A DNA stretch of 64,000 nucleotides from Flavobacteriales bacterium UBA6772 (GCA_905181765.1 CAJIYW010000004.1:62001-126000); one strand, 5' to 3'; counted from the stretch's first letter, positions 1 through 9,513 are shown. A program made the numbers and translations. Notes: generated by a model from the sequence alone, not told the origin.

Positions 1-990
1 AATGATATTTCAATACTTACCGGAATAGACTTTTTAAAAGGTGGTTTCCAAAATAATTATGCAAATTCTAGTGAAATTGACTATAATATAATAACTGCAA
101 AAATAATTCCTAATTACAAAGCAGAATATTTAGGCGTTTCCTTAAATATAAGTTTAAGAGCCTTTATCTCTTTAGACATAGAAAATGATGTTACTAACTT
201 TTTTATGTTTCCTAACTTACTTTTACAAACGAGTATTTTAAAGAAGTATATAAATGGATATGCTGGTTTTTCAGGAGATTTAGAAACCAATACATACCAG
301 AAATTTACAGAAGTAAATCCGTATGTTTCACCAACTTTATTCATAACTCAAACTGTACAATCATCAAATTTATATATTGGTTTCAAGGGAAATATTACAC
401 GAAACCTTAACTACAATATAAAGGCAAGTGTTACAAAAGAAGAAGACAAACCTTTATTTTTAAGAAATAACTCTAAATCTAACGGCATTGCAACTATTTC
501 CGATGGAGAACCTTTAAAAGGTTATGAATATGGAAACTCTTTTAGTATTTATTATGATGATGTAAATACCACCTCTATTTTTGCAGAAATAGAATATCGT
601 TTTGATAAAACCTTAACTTTTGCTACACAAATTAAATATGACAATTATACAACTACAACAGCACTAGAAAACTGGAATCTCCCGGGTTTAAAAGCTTCCT
701 TTTTAGCAAAATTTAAAAGTAAAAAATGGTACGCTACTTCAAATATTTATTATAACAGTGAGCGCAAAGATGCGCTGTATGCTGCGAAATTTCCATCAAG
801 CATAAATGGTGTAAAGACAGTATCTTCTTTTGCGGATGTTAACTTAAACGGTGGGTATCATTTTAATGATAAATTTTCTGCTTTTTTACAATTAAACAAT
901 GTGTTAAATACAAATTACCAACGTTTTTCAAATTTTGACACGCAAGGGTTTCAAGCTTTAGCTGGACTTACTTACAAGTTTGATTTTTAA
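1..990 (+). CDS. TonB-dependent receptor / outer-membrane beta-barrel protein, C-terminal part
   Basis: The frame is open from base 1, so this is the last 329 residues of a gene that begins upstream. The visible part alternates short polar and aromatic strands typical of an outer-membrane barrel. It includes a segment resembling the last strands of TonB-dependent receptors (LNGGYHFNDKFSAFLQLNNV) and ends in YKFDF, with the terminal Phe expected for Bam-dependent insertion. Family knowledge would make it an importer of an iron chelate or an oligomer, but the plug and TonB box lie outside the window and the ligand cannot be named. An internal ATG at 205 is not a real start, because barrel-like coding continues upstream of it. 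Confidence 0.75.
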   Translation, partial: NDISILTGIDFLKGGFQNNYANSSEIDYNIITAKIIPNYKAEYLGVSLNISLRAFISLDIENDVTNFFMFPNLLLQTSILKKYINGYAGFSGDLETNTYQKFTEVNPYVSPTLFITQTVQSSNLYIGFKGNITRNLNYNIKASVTKEEDKPLFLRNNSKSNGIATISDGEPLKGYEYGNSFSIYYDDVNTTSIFAEIEYRFDKTLTFATQIKYDNYTTTTALENWNLPGLKASFLAKFKSKKWYATSNIYYNSERKDALYAAKFPSSINGVKTVSSFADVNLNGGYHFNDKFSAFLQLNNVLNTNYQRFSNFDTQGFQALAGLTYKFDF

Positions 991-1074
991 TTTTATTAAA
1001 AAAAATCTAGAAATATAAAGAAAGAGCTTTCTCATTTCATTTTTGTAGTTTTATAAAAATAAATTTTTACAATT

Positions 1075-2505
1075 ATGAAAAAAATACTATTCTTAATTTT
1101 TGTCTCTTTTTTTGTTAGTTCGTGCAACACCAAATCAAACCAAAAAGTAACTCAGCATTTTTCTTCTGAAGAAAGAATAGATTCTACAAATATCAAAAGT
1201 TTATTTAATAGCGTATTAAAAGATGGTAAATCCTTTGAATGGTTAAGAGATTTAACTCAGAATATTGGCGGTAGATTGTCAGGTTCGCCAGAGGCAGCTA
1301 AAGCTGTTGTTTGGGGAGAGAAATTAATGAATACAATTGGTTTAGACTCTGTTTGGCTTCAGCCCGTAATGGTGCCACATTGGGTTCGGGGAGAAAAAGA
1401 AATTGCAATGTATTCTGTAAACGGAATACAAAAAAACGTACCAATTTGTGCTTTAGGTTTTTCTATAGCAACACCTAAAACAGGCGTTTTAGCTGAAGTT
1501 ATAGAAGTAAAATCTCTAGAAGAAGCAAAGGCTCTAGGTGAAAAAATGAAAGGCAAAATTGTATTCTTCAACAGGTCTTTTGATAACACTTTAATTAATA
1601 CATTTAGTGCTTATGGAGGTTGTGTAGATCAAAGAGTGCAAGGTGCTGCGATTTGTGGGGCATTTGGAGCTAAAGGTGTAATTGTGCGCTCTATGACTAA
1701 TTCCGTAGATGATTTTCCACATACAGGAACCATGACGTATAATGATTTACCACAAGAACAATACATTCCTGCTGCCGCAATTAGCAGTAAGGCAGCAAAT
1801 ATACTAAGTGCAGATTTAAAGAAAAATCCGACTTTAAAATTCTACTTTAAACAAGACTGTAAAACGCTTCAAGACGCACCTTCTTTTAATGTTGTTGGTG
1901 AAATTAGAGGAATAGAGACGCCAGAAAATATTTTTGTTGTTGGTGGCCATTTAGATTCCTGGGATTTGGGAGAAGGAGCTCATGATGATGGCACAGGTAT
2001 TGTGCAATCTTTAGAAGTTGCTTATTTATTTAAAAAAAATAATATCAGACCAAAAAACACCATTCGAATTGTATTTTTTATGAATGAAGAAAACGGAACA
2101 CGTGGTGCAAAGAAATATGCAGAATTGGCAAAACTTAATAAAGAAAATCATATTGGTGGTTTAGAATCTGACGCTGGCGGACATACACCAAGAGGCTTTT
2201 CTATTCAAGCAAATGCATCGAATACAAAATTATTACAAAGCTGGAAAAAACTTTTATCTCCTTACGGTTTGCATGATTTAAAAGCAGGCGGTTCTGGCGC
2301 AGATATCGCTCCTTTAAAAGGAGAAGATGTAACCTTAGTTGGATACAGACCGGATAGCCAGCGTTATTTTGATTATCATCATACAAGCAGAGATACTTTC
2401 GATAAAGTTAATAAACGTGAGCTAGAATTAGGAAGTGCGTCTATGGCAAGTATTGTGTATTTAATGGATAAATACTTATATAATAACGTTTCAGTAAAAC
2501 CATAA
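1075..2505 (+). CDS. M28 family zinc aminopeptidase, lipoprotein
   Basis: A 476-residue secreted peptidase. The N-terminus is a lipoprotein signal with lipobox SSC (Cys17). A PA-like insert lies at about residues 120-265 and the M28 catalytic domain at about 270-470. Candidate zinc ligands and catalytic residues are visible: H292 and D294 in GGHLDSW, D304 in GAHDDG, E338/E339 in MNEENG, D366 in ESDAGG and H436 in DYHHTSRD. The set matches the two-zinc aminopeptidases of family M28 (carboxypeptidase Q type). It probably trims peptides at the cell envelope. The next gene starts 5 bases after its stop, so the two are likely co-transcribed. Substrate unknown. Confidence 0.9.
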   Translation: MKKILFLIFVSFFVSSCNTKSNQKVTQHFSSEERIDSTNIKSLFNSVLKDGKSFEWLRDLTQNIGGRLSGSPEAAKAVVWGEKLMNTIGLDSVWLQPVMVPHWVRGEKEIAMYSVNGIQKNVPICALGFSIATPKTGVLAEVIEVKSLEEAKALGEKMKGKIVFFNRSFDNTLINTFSAYGGCVDQRVQGAAICGAFGAKGVIVRSMTNSVDDFPHTGTMTYNDLPQEQYIPAAAISSKAANILSADLKKNPTLKFYFKQDCKTLQDAPSFNVVGEIRGIETPENIFVVGGHLDSWDLGEGAHDDGTGIVQSLEVAYLFKKNNIRPKNTIRIVFFMNEENGTRGAKKYAELAKLNKENHIGGLESDAGGHTPRGFSIQANASNTKLLQSWKKLLSPYGLHDLKAGGSGADIAPLKGEDVTLVGYRPDSQRYFDYHHTSRDTFDKVNKRELELGSASMASIVYLMDKYLYNNVSVKP

Positions 2506-2510
2506 ACACC

Positions 2511-2873
2511 ATGCAAACCACTGTACTTTTTTTAAGAATTCTATTTGGAATCCTTTTTTGTTTTGCAGGAATTATGCACATCATTAGACCGAATTTCTTT
2601 AAGAATTTTATTCCTGATTTTTTACCAAAGCTAACCATAAATTATATTTTTGGATTACTAGAGTTTCTTTTAGGTCTGGGTGTTTTTTTCGATACAACCA
2701 TAAAAAATGCAGCTATAGGAATCTTTATTTTATTACTTATTTTTCTACCCATTCATATTTGGGATGCAACGAAGGTTAGGCCAGCTATTGGTTCTAAAAA
2801 AATAGCTTTTATTCGAATTCCGCTTCAATTTGTATTGATGTATTGCACTTATATCATATATATAAACTCCTAA
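2511..2873 (+). CDS. DoxX-like small integral membrane protein
   Basis: A 120-residue protein with four hydrophobic segments (about residues 5-22, 44-62, 65-82 and 95-117). It carries a DoxX/MauE-like opening in which a first helix is followed by GIMHIIRPNFFKNFIPDFLP. Members of this family are small four-helix membrane proteins, often near redox enzymes, and this type has no settled function. It lies between the M28 peptidase (5-base gap) and the amidohydrolase (17-base gap), so the three are probably one transcript. The fold call is fairly safe; no function is claimed. Confidence 0.7.
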   Translation: MQTTVLFLRILFGILFCFAGIMHIIRPNFFKNFIPDFLPKLTINYIFGLLEFLLGLGVFFDTTIKNAAIGIFILLLIFLPIHIWDATKVRPAIGSKKIAFIRIPLQFVLMYCTYIIYINS

Positions 2874-2890
2874 ATTAAAGACTCAAAAAA

Positions 2891-4504
2891 ATGAAAAAAA
2901 ACCTTTTACTCCTCGTTACTATACTCACTCTTATTTCATGTAGTAAAGAAAAAGTAGATTTAATTGTAATCAATTCAAATACCTATACGGTAAATACTAG
3001 TTTTGATAAAGCAGAAGCTTTTGCCATTAAAGATGGAGTATTTATAGCTGTTGGAAAAAATGAAGAAATTACAGGCAGGTATCAATCTGATAAAATTGTA
3101 GATGCAGAAAATAAAACCATAGTTCCTGGATTGATAGATGCTCATTGTCATTTTTATAGAATGGGCTTGCAGCAGCAAAAAGTTTCTTTAGAAGGCACTA
3201 AAAGTTATGATGAAGTATTAGAGAAGCTTGTCGCTTTTCAAAAAGAAAAAAATAACACTTTTATTACCGGGCGCGGTTGGGATCAAAACGATTGGGAACT
3301 AAAAGAATTTCCAACTAAAGAAAAGCTAGATGCTTTATTTCCCAAAATTCCTGTAGCTGTTGGTAGAGTTGATGGACATGCTTTATTGGTAAATCAAGTA
3401 GCAATTAATATGGCTGGGATTACAAAAAACACAAAGGTCTCTGGTGGAGAAATCATTTTAAAAAACGGTAAAATCACTGGTGTTTTAATTGATGCAGCTA
3501 TGGACTTTATTAAATTCCCAAAGACCTCAAATAAAGAAGCAATTCAAGGTTTATTAGATGCTCAAAAAATAGCCTTTTCATACGGATTAACAACTGTTGA
3601 TGATGCAGGGTTAGACAGAAATACCATAGAGCTAATAGATAGTCTACAAAAAGCTAAAAGTTTAAAAATGCGTGTATATGCAATGGTCTCTGGAGACAAA
3701 CAAGCACAAATTGATTACTACATAAAAAAAGGAATTGTAAAAACAGACAAGTTAAATGTGCGTTCTTTTAAGGTTTATGGAGATGGAGCTTTAGGTTCTA
3801 GAGGTGCTGCAATGCGTACTTCATATTCAGATAGAGAAAATCATTTTGGAGCCTTAATTTATCCGCCAGAAAGATATCAAGAAATTGCAAAACAAATTGC
3901 AGCTTCAGACTATCAAATGAATACACATGCCATCGGAGATTCTACAAATACCTGGATTTTAAAAACCTACAAGGAAGTATTAAAAGACAGTAAGAATAGA
4001 CGCTGGAGAATTGAACATGCGCAAATAATTTCCGAAGAAGATTTTAATCATTTTGATAATATTCTACCTTCGGTGCAACCAACACACGCAACTTCAGATA
4101 TGTATTGGGCAGGAGACCGAGTTGGAGCAAAAAGAATGAAGGGTGCCTACGCATTTAAAAAACTATTAAACACCTATGGAAAAATTGCTCTAGGTACAGA
4201 TTTTCCTGTAGAACAGGTAAATCCGTTTTTAACTTTTTACGCGGCAACTATTAGAAAAGATACAGACAATTACCCGAAAAATGGGTTTCAAATAGAGAAT
4301 GCATTAACAAGAGAAGAGACTTTAAAAGGAATGACTATTTGGGCTGCATACTCAAATTTTGAAGAAGATGAAAAAGGAAGCATCGAAGTTGGTAAATTTG
4401 CAGACTTTGTTCTTTTGAATCAAGATATAATGAAAGTTGAAGGAAGCGAAATTCCTAAAACGGATGCTATATCAACTTATTTAAACGGAGAAAAGGTTTA
4501 TTAA
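2891..4504 (+). CDS. Amidohydrolase family 3 protein (YtcJ-like), lipoprotein
   Basis: A 537-residue metal-dependent hydrolase with a lipoprotein signal (lipobox ISC, Cys17), so it is exported and probably tethered to a membrane. The metal-binding HxH sits at H85/H87 in DAHCHF. Later family motifs are present: HAIGD, RIEHAQ and GTDFPVEQ with its catalytic Asp. The C-terminal ADFVLLNQDIM strand closes the small beta-sandwich domain. YtcJ-like enzymes hydrolyse amide or related bonds of small molecules; the substrate here is not recognisable. Close packing with the two preceding genes suggests one operon for extracellular peptide or amide processing, which is inference. Confidence 0.85.
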   Translation: MKKNLLLLVTILTLISCSKEKVDLIVINSNTYTVNTSFDKAEAFAIKDGVFIAVGKNEEITGRYQSDKIVDAENKTIVPGLIDAHCHFYRMGLQQQKVSLEGTKSYDEVLEKLVAFQKEKNNTFITGRGWDQNDWELKEFPTKEKLDALFPKIPVAVGRVDGHALLVNQVAINMAGITKNTKVSGGEIILKNGKITGVLIDAAMDFIKFPKTSNKEAIQGLLDAQKIAFSYGLTTVDDAGLDRNTIELIDSLQKAKSLKMRVYAMVSGDKQAQIDYYIKKGIVKTDKLNVRSFKVYGDGALGSRGAAMRTSYSDRENHFGALIYPPERYQEIAKQIAASDYQMNTHAIGDSTNTWILKTYKEVLKDSKNRRWRIEHAQIISEEDFNHFDNILPSVQPTHATSDMYWAGDRVGAKRMKGAYAFKKLLNTYGKIALGTDFPVEQVNPFLTFYAATIRKDTDNYPKNGFQIENALTREETLKGMTIWAAYSNFEEDEKGSIEVGKFADFVLLNQDIMKVEGSEIPKTDAISTYLNGEKVY

Positions 4505-4545
4505 AATAATCAGAGTATATTCGCCTAAAATCTAAAAAACACGAA

Positions 4546-4992
4546 ATGAAATTTTATTTATATATTATTTTTTCAATATTTATTTTCACATCATGTGCTA
4601 AAGACACAAACTTTGAACCTCAGACAGAAGAAGATATTATTGCGTACATAGAGGCTAATGATTTAGATGCAACTAGAACTAATTCTGGATTGTATTACGT
4701 GATTGATAATGGTGGTTCTGGAACAAGACCTACAAGCTCTTCTAACGTTACAGTTGCTTACAAAGGATACTTTCTAGATGGAAATACTTTTGACCAAAGT
4801 GGTGATGCTGGTATTTCTTTTGGGTTGAACCAGGTAATCCCGGGATGGACAGAAGGAATTCAACTTTTTAAAGAAGGTGGAGAAGGAATGTTATTAATTC
4901 CTTATAATTTAGGATATGGAATTAACGGACGTTCTAGCATTCCAGGTGGAGCAGTATTGATTTTTGATATACATCTAATTAGCGTTAACTAA
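4546..4992 (+). CDS. FKBP-type peptidyl-prolyl cis-trans isomerase, lipoprotein
   Basis: A 148-residue lipoprotein (lipobox TSC, Cys17) with an FKBP domain at about residues 50-146. The family's active-site pattern is clear: VTVAYKGYFLDGNTFDQS, then VIPGWTEGIQLFKEGGEGMLLIPYNLGYG and a closing IFDIHLISV strand. FKBPs catalyse prolyl bond isomerisation and help extracytoplasmic proteins fold. The start codon is followed directly by a hydrophobic signal, which supports it. The gene lies 41 bases after the amidohydrolase and ends just before a strong terminator shared with trpA. Confidence 0.88.
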   Translation: MKFYLYIIFSIFIFTSCAKDTNFEPQTEEDIIAYIEANDLDATRTNSGLYYVIDNGGSGTRPTSSSNVTVAYKGYFLDGNTFDQSGDAGISFGLNQVIPGWTEGIQLFKEGGEGMLLIPYNLGYGINGRSSIPGGAVLIFDIHLISVN

Positions 4993-5010
4993 GCAATTTT
5001 AGAATTTATA

Positions 5011-5045
5011 AAAAAGGCGAAACTTACTAAGTTTCGCCTTTTTTA
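5011..5045. terminator. Bidirectional intrinsic terminator between the FKBP gene and trpA
   Basis: A perfect inverted repeat (AAAAAGGCGAAACT, loop TACTA, AGTTTCGCCTTTTT) is flanked by A-runs on one side and T-runs on the other. It can therefore end both the rightward FKBP transcript and the leftward trp operon transcript. Confidence 0.9.
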
Positions 5046-5047
5046 AT

Positions 5048-5815
5048 TTAAGAAATAATTGGTTTTATAAAATCATCTATTTTCCCTATTCCATTAGTTC
5101 CTAAATGCTTTATAAAAGCAGAACCTACAATGGCTCCATTTGCATAAGAACAAGCAGTATTAAAAGTAGTTTTATCAGAGATACCAAAACCTATAATTAA
5201 TTTACTTTGCAAATTCATTGCACGTATTCTCTCGAAATAACCAATTTGATTACTAGAAATTTCTCCTTTTGCACCGGTAATGGATGCAGATGCAACTACA
5301 TAAATAAATGCCTTAGAATAGGAATCTATCTTTCTAATTCGATCTTCTGATGTATGAGGTGTTATTAAAAAAATGTTTGTAAGTCCATATTTATCAAAGA
5401 GTTGTCTATAGTGGTTTTCAAACTCTACCATAGGTAAATCTGGAAGAATTACAGTATCAATACCGCAATCTACGCACGCTTGACAGAATTTATCTTCACC
5501 ATATTTCAATAACTGATTCAAATAGCCCATTGCTATTAACGGAGTCTTATTTGTTTCTTTAATAGTTTTTAATTGCTCAAAAATAACATCTAAATTAATC
5601 CCATTTTCTAAAGCTTCATGACTACTTTCTTGAATAGTCGGCCCGTCTGCTAACGGGTCTGAATAAGGCAAACCAACTTCTATAAAATCTACACCACTCT
5701 CTCCTAATGCTGAAATTACATTGGTGGTATCTTCTAAATTAGGATACCCACAAGTAAAATAAATAGACAATACATTTTTATCTTTTTTCTGAAGTAATTC
5801 TTGAATCGAATTCAT
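5048..5815 (-). CDS. trpA: Tryptophan synthase alpha subunit
   Basis: 255 residues, normal length for TrpA, which cleaves indole-3-glycerol phosphate to indole and glyceraldehyde 3-phosphate and channels indole to TrpB. The first catalytic acid is in FIEVGLPYSDPLADGPTIQ (Glu of VGLPYSDP), and the second is the Asp in VILPDLP. Phosphate-binding elements appear as ASASITGAKGE and IIGFGISDK. It is the last gene of the trp operon. Its ATG overlaps the stop of the DUF3050 gene (ATGA), so it is translationally coupled to that gene rather than directly to trpB. Confidence 0.97.
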   Translation of the reverse strand: MNSIQELLQKKDKNVLSIYFTCGYPNLEDTTNVISALGESGVDFIEVGLPYSDPLADGPTIQESSHEALENGINLDVIFEQLKTIKETNKTPLIAMGYLNQLLKYGEDKFCQACVDCGIDTVILPDLPMVEFENHYRQLFDKYGLTNIFLITPHTSEDRIRKIDSYSKAFIYVVASASITGAKGEISSNQIGYFERIRAMNLQSKLIIGFGISDKTTFNTACSYANGAIVGSAFIKHLGTNGIGKIDDFIKPIIS

Positions 5816-6600
5816 ATTGCTACTTTTAATTGTGCTGTTATTTGTTGCTCAATTGCACTCCATAAATTAATTCTTAATTCCAATGCTCTCTTTCCAGTCT
5901 CTAAAACTTCTTTCCATTTTTGTGCATCATTACCACATAATTCTTCAATCATTCTTAAAGATAATGGGCCGTGTTCATCACCATCCAATTCAATATGCCT
6001 CTTTAAATAGTAATTAAAACTATCATATGATTTATTGTTTTCAAGCGTAGCTTTGTCAATAATACTTATAAACATATCTGGTATTACATCTTCTCTTCCA
6101 AAAGTAAAAGAAGCAGCAATTAAATGTGTTTTATCTGTTTTTATAATATCAAACGTAAAGCTTAAAAACTCTTTTACTGCATTTGGTACTTCTAAACTTT
6201 CTAATGCTTTTCCTACAGAAACATTGGATTGTAAAGTTTCCAAAAAATTATTCATTTTACTTGGATCTGCGTGTACTTCAGCCATCGCATCTAAATACAT
6301 TTCATAATGACTTTTAACCACTCCGTGTGCATCATGATCACTTTCTTCAGCTACCACAATCTCATTAATAAAACGTGCTAATTCAGCATTCTTAACAGGC
6401 ATCCAAGGAATTGAAACACATGTTAAATTAATCTGTATTGCTTTTAAAAGCGACATAAAATCCCACACTGCAAAAACATGCAGCGACATAAATGTCTGTA
6501 CATCTTCTAAAGTATTGAGTCTCTTATATAGAGAATGATTTTTTAATTGATTTCTTAAGTCTGTTAGCTCTTTTTCAATGTGTACTATATTACTATTCAT
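5812..6600 (-). CDS. DUF3050 domain protein inside the trp operon (heme-oxygenase-like fold suspected)
   Basis: A 262-residue, nearly all-helical protein I recognise as DUF3050, with no settled function. Motifs rich in possible metal ligands stand out: EESDHDAHGVVKSHYEMYLD at about residues 90-110 and a later cluster HIELDGDEHGPLS near residue 207. The spacing recalls heme-oxygenase-like diiron oxidases, but this resemblance is inference from memory. The gene starts 6 bases after the trpB stop and overlaps trpA by 4 bases, so it is co-transcribed and coupled between the two tryptophan synthase subunits. It may act on tryptophan, indole or a derivative; that is a guess from context. Confidence 0.8.
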   Translation of the reverse strand: MNSNIVHIEKELTDLRNQLKNHSLYKRLNTLEDVQTFMSLHVFAVWDFMSLLKAIQINLTCVSIPWMPVKNAELARFINEIVVAEESDHDAHGVVKSHYEMYLDAMAEVHADPSKMNNFLETLQSNVSVGKALESLEVPNAVKEFLSFTFDIIKTDKTHLIAASFTFGREDVIPDMFISIIDKATLENNKSYDSFNYYLKRHIELDGDEHGPLSLRMIEELCGNDAQKWKEVLETGKRALELRINLWSAIEQQITAQLKVAI

Positions 6601-6606
6601 CTTTCT

Positions 6607-7791
6607 TTATGCTTCTAAATATTTTGTATAAATCTCTAAATCTTTGTCTCCTCTACCTGATAAATTCACAACAACAACTTGATCTTTTCTAAACGTAATT
6701 TTATCTAAAACGGCCAAAGCATGCGCTGTTTCTAAAGCTGGAATAATTCCTTCTATCTTGGTCAATTCAAAAGCGGCATCTAACGCTTCTTGATCTGTAG
6801 CACTCATAAATTTTGCTCTACCACTTTCATATAAAAAAGCATGCAAAGGACCAACTCCAGGATAATCTAAACCTGCAGATATCGAATAAGGCTCTACAAT
6901 TTGCCCATATTCATCTTGCATTAATATCGTCTTACTTCCATGAATAATACCAACCTGCCCTAATTGAGAAGTTGCAGCACTCTCACCAGAATGCACTCCC
7001 AAACCTGCTGCTTCAACAGCAATTAACTCTACATTTTCATCATCTAAGTAGTGATAAAAAGCACCAGCAGCGTTAGAACCTCCCCCAACACAAGCAATAA
7101 TTGTATCTGGATTTTCTTTTCCTGTCTTCTCTTTTAATTGCCATTTCATTTCTTCTGAAATAATAGCTTGTAGACGTGCTACCATATCTGGATGTGGTGC
7201 AGGACCAACAACAGAACCAATTAAATAAAAAGTTTCTGGATGCTGAATCCAATAACGAATTGCTTCGTTTGTTGCATCTTTTAGTGTTTTAGAACCACTG
7301 GTTGCAGGCACTACTTTTGCTCCTAACATTTTCATTCTAGTAACATTTGGTGCCTGACGTACGATGTCTTTTTCGCCCATAAAAACGGTGCATTCTAATC
7401 CCATTAATGCACAAACTGTAGCAGTTGCAACACCGTGCTGCCCAGCACCTGTTTCAGCAATAATTTTAGTTTTACCTAGCTTCTTAGCTATTAAAATCTG
7501 ACCAACAGTATTATTAATTTTATGCGCACCGGTATGACATAGGTCTTCACGTTTTAAATACACATGAGCACCATATTTTTCTGATAACCTTTTTGCTAGA
7601 TACAAAGGTGTGGGTCTACCAACATACTCTTTTAACAAGTCTTTATATTCTATCTGAAATTCTGAAGATTCGATAATTTGAATATAATTATCTGCTAATT
7701 CTTGCACATTTGGATGCAACAATTCTGGAATAAACGCACCTCCAAATTGTCCGAAATATCCGTTTTTGTCTGGGTGAAATTTTGATTTCAT
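6607..7791 (-). CDS. trpB: Tryptophan synthase beta subunit
   Basis: PLP enzyme that joins indole and serine. The N-terminal signature [19 protein letters not shown], the PLP-lysine region [18 protein letters not shown], the [10 protein letters not shown] loop and the phosphate-binding [10 protein letters not shown] are all present. I place the start at the ATG at 7791 (394 residues), where homology to the family begins. An in-frame ATG at 7833 would add 14 unconserved residues and cannot be excluded, as it lies 11 bases after the trpF stop. It is followed by DUF3050 instead of trpA, an unusual order. Confidence 0.95.
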   Translation of the reverse strand: MKSKFHPDKNGYFGQFGGAFIPELLHPNVQELADNYIQIIESSEFQIEYKDLLKEYVGRPTPLYLAKRLSEKYGAHVYLKREDLCHTGAHKINNTVGQILIAKKLGKTKIIAETGAGQHGVATATVCALMGLECTVFMGEKDIVRQAPNVTRMKMLGAKVVPATSGSKTLKDATNEAIRYWIQHPETFYLIGSVVGPAPHPDMVARLQAIISEEMKWQLKEKTGKENPDTIIACVGGGSNAAGAFYHYLDDENVELIAVEAAGLGVHSGESAATSQLGQVGIIHGSKTILMQDEYGQIVEPYSISAGLDYPGVGPLHAFLYESGRAKFMSATDQEALDAAFELTKIEGIIPALETAHALAVLDKITFRKDQVVVVNLSGRGDKDLEIYTKYLEA

Positions 7792-7844
7792 ATCTTTATT
7801 TTGTGTAATCATATGCTTGTTAATTCGTTGCAATATTTCAACAA

Positions 7845-8540
7845 TTAAACCTTTAAACCTTGTTTAAACTTCTTTAATTCCTCTATTTTCTTCCTTCCTG
7901 GTGTACTTTCAAATTTACTATTTACATCTAATGCATGCAGTGGTAATTCTGAATTAATTATTTCATGAACTCCTTCAACATCCTCTAGACCAATTCCTCC
8001 ACTTAAAAAGAAAGGCTTTTCAAATGGATAATTCTCTAATACTTTCCAATCGAATTTAGTTCCGTTCCCTCCTCTTTCTTCTCCTTTCGTATCGAATAAA
8101 AAGAAGTCCACAAGATCTAAATATGGTTTTAAAACATCAAAATCAAATGCATCTTTAATTCCGAAAACCTTGATAATTTCAACATTCTTCTCAGAGATAA
8201 AATGTTGATTTTTTTTCTTTTTTATGTGCTTATTCTCTTCGATAAATAAAGCCCTTCGCGCTTCTAATTGATTTTGTAATGTTAACACATAGCCTGCAGA
8301 TTCATCGCCATGCAATTGAATAGCTTCTAAGCGATATTCTTCAACCATAGAAATTACAATCTCAAGCATTTCATTCACAAAAACACCTGTCTTTTTAATT
8401 GACTTTGGAAGTTCTGGAATGATTCCTTCAAAATTTCTTTTCGATTTTTCGTAGAAAATAAAACCCAAATAATCTGGCTGCAATGCTGCAACTTGTTGGA
8501 TATTTTCTACGTATTTCATTCCGCAAACTTTTAGTTTCAT
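7845..8540 (-). CDS. trpF: Phosphoribosylanthranilate isomerase
   Basis: 231 residues, slightly longer than the usual 205-220. Catalyses the Amadori rearrangement of phosphoribosylanthranilate. The start [10 protein letters not shown] contains the catalytic Cys of the KxCGMK motif. Other family landmarks are [22 protein letters not shown], a catalytic Asp in [20 protein letters not shown], and the phosphate site FFLSGGIG. It ends with [18 protein letters not shown], the family's DVNSxxExxPGxKD closing motif. A Lys-rich insertion near residue 105 (HIKKKKNQH) accounts for the extra length. It starts 2 bases after trpC. Confidence 0.96.
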   Translation of the reverse strand: MKLKVCGMKYVENIQQVAALQPDYLGFIFYEKSKRNFEGIIPELPKSIKKTGVFVNEMLEIVISMVEEYRLEAIQLHGDESAGYVLTLQNQLEARRALFIEENKHIKKKKNQHFISEKNVEIIKVFGIKDAFDFDVLKPYLDLVDFFLFDTKGEERGGNGTKFDWKVLENYPFEKPFFLSGGIGLEDVEGVHEIINSELPLHALDVNSKFESTPGRKKIEELKKFKQGLKV

Positions 8541-8542
8541 AA

Positions 8543-9331
8543 CTATCTTATTTGACTAATAAATTCTAGACAAGCCTCACCAGGGTTCTCTTGTTTCATA
8601 AAGGTTTCTCCTATTAAAAACCCTTGAAAACCATATTCTTTTAGACCCATAATAATTTTTGGATCTGAAATTCCACTTTCAGAAATCTTTAAACTACTGT
8701 TAGGAATCTGATTTGATAGTTTAATAGAATTCTCTAAATCAACTTCAAAAGTATTTAAATTTCGATTGTTAATTCCAATGATTTTATTATCTAAATCATT
8801 AATTTTATCTAAATCTTCTTGTGTATGCACTTCATACAGCACTTCCAATCCTAAATCTGTTGCTAAGTTTCCGTAGTTTTTTAATTCTTCAGAAGTTAAA
8901 CAAGCAGCAATTAATAATATCACATCTGCACCAATGGCTTTTGCCTCTACAATTTGAAATCCGTCTACAATGAAATCTTTTCTTAAAATTGGTTTTTGTT
9001 GATTGATAACTCTTGCTTCCATCAAGTCTGCCATCGATCCTCCAAAAAAGGAAGTATCTGTTAAAATTGATTGTGCAGCAACATTAGCATCTAAATATCC
9101 GTTAGTTACATCTGCAATCGTTGCAGTATCATTTATTATTCCTTTAGACGGAGATTGGCGCTTGAACTCGGCAATAATACCTGTTGAACCAACTTCTAAT
9201 AAAGATTTTTTTAATGAGAAAACTTCTCTTCCAAAATTTGGACTTTCAACTAATTTCTTAATATGCACCTCTGCCTTAATCTTAGCAATTTCTGTCTTCT
9301 TAAACGCTATTATTTTATCTAAAATGGTCAT
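8543..9331 (-). CDS. trpC: Indole-3-glycerol phosphate synthase
   Basis: 262 residues, standard length. Catalyses ring closure of the carboxyphenylamino-deoxyribulose phosphate to indole-3-glycerol phosphate. It shows IIAEFKRQSPSKGII (catalytic Lys), SILTDTSFFGGS, PILRKDFIVDGFQI, the IIGINNRNLNTFEVD strand, the ISESGIS phosphate-binding turn and GFLIGETFM. It is a separate gene from trpF, unlike the E. coli fusion. Its ATG is one base from the stop of the 59-aa membrane protein, so it is likely translated by re-initiation behind it. Confidence 0.97.
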   Translation of the reverse strand: MTILDKIIAFKKTEIAKIKAEVHIKKLVESPNFGREVFSLKKSLLEVGSTGIIAEFKRQSPSKGIINDTATIADVTNGYLDANVAAQSILTDTSFFGGSMADLMEARVINQQKPILRKDFIVDGFQIVEAKAIGADVILLIAACLTSEELKNYGNLATDLGLEVLYEVHTQEDLDKINDLDNKIIGINNRNLNTFEVDLENSIKLSNQIPNSSLKISESGISDPKIIMGLKEYGFQGFLIGETFMKQENPGEACLEFISQIR

Positions 9332-9332
9332 T

Positions 9333-9512
9333 TTATGACTTTTTATTATTAATTATTTTATTTCTATGCTTTAAAAAAAAGTAAACGATGATTCCTACAA
9401 TGAGTCCTATTACCGTATCTCTTAGAATATTTGTTGTTTGAATACCAACTGCAGCTCCCATTAATAAAAAGGCAGGTATAATTGAGATTAAACTATTTTT
9501 CTTTTTTTCCAT
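9333..9512 (-). CDS. 59-residue two-helix membrane protein between trpD and trpC
   Basis: A short gene starting with ATG one base after the trpD stop and ending one base before the trpC ATG, a fit too tight to be chance spacer. The product begins MEKKKNSLISIIPAFLLMGA and continues with AVGIQTTNILRDTVIGLIVG. It has two hydrophobic helices (about residues 8-24 and 31-47) joined by a short polar turn and ends in a basic tail (KHRNKIINNKKS). The pattern predicts an inner-membrane hairpin with cytoplasmic ends. I do not recognise a family. Being inside the operon it should be made under the same attenuation control as the biosynthetic enzymes. Confidence 0.75.
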   Translation of the reverse strand: MEKKKNSLISIIPAFLLMGAAVGIQTTNILRDTVIGLIVGIIVYFFLKHRNKIINNKKS

Positions 9513-9513
9513 T

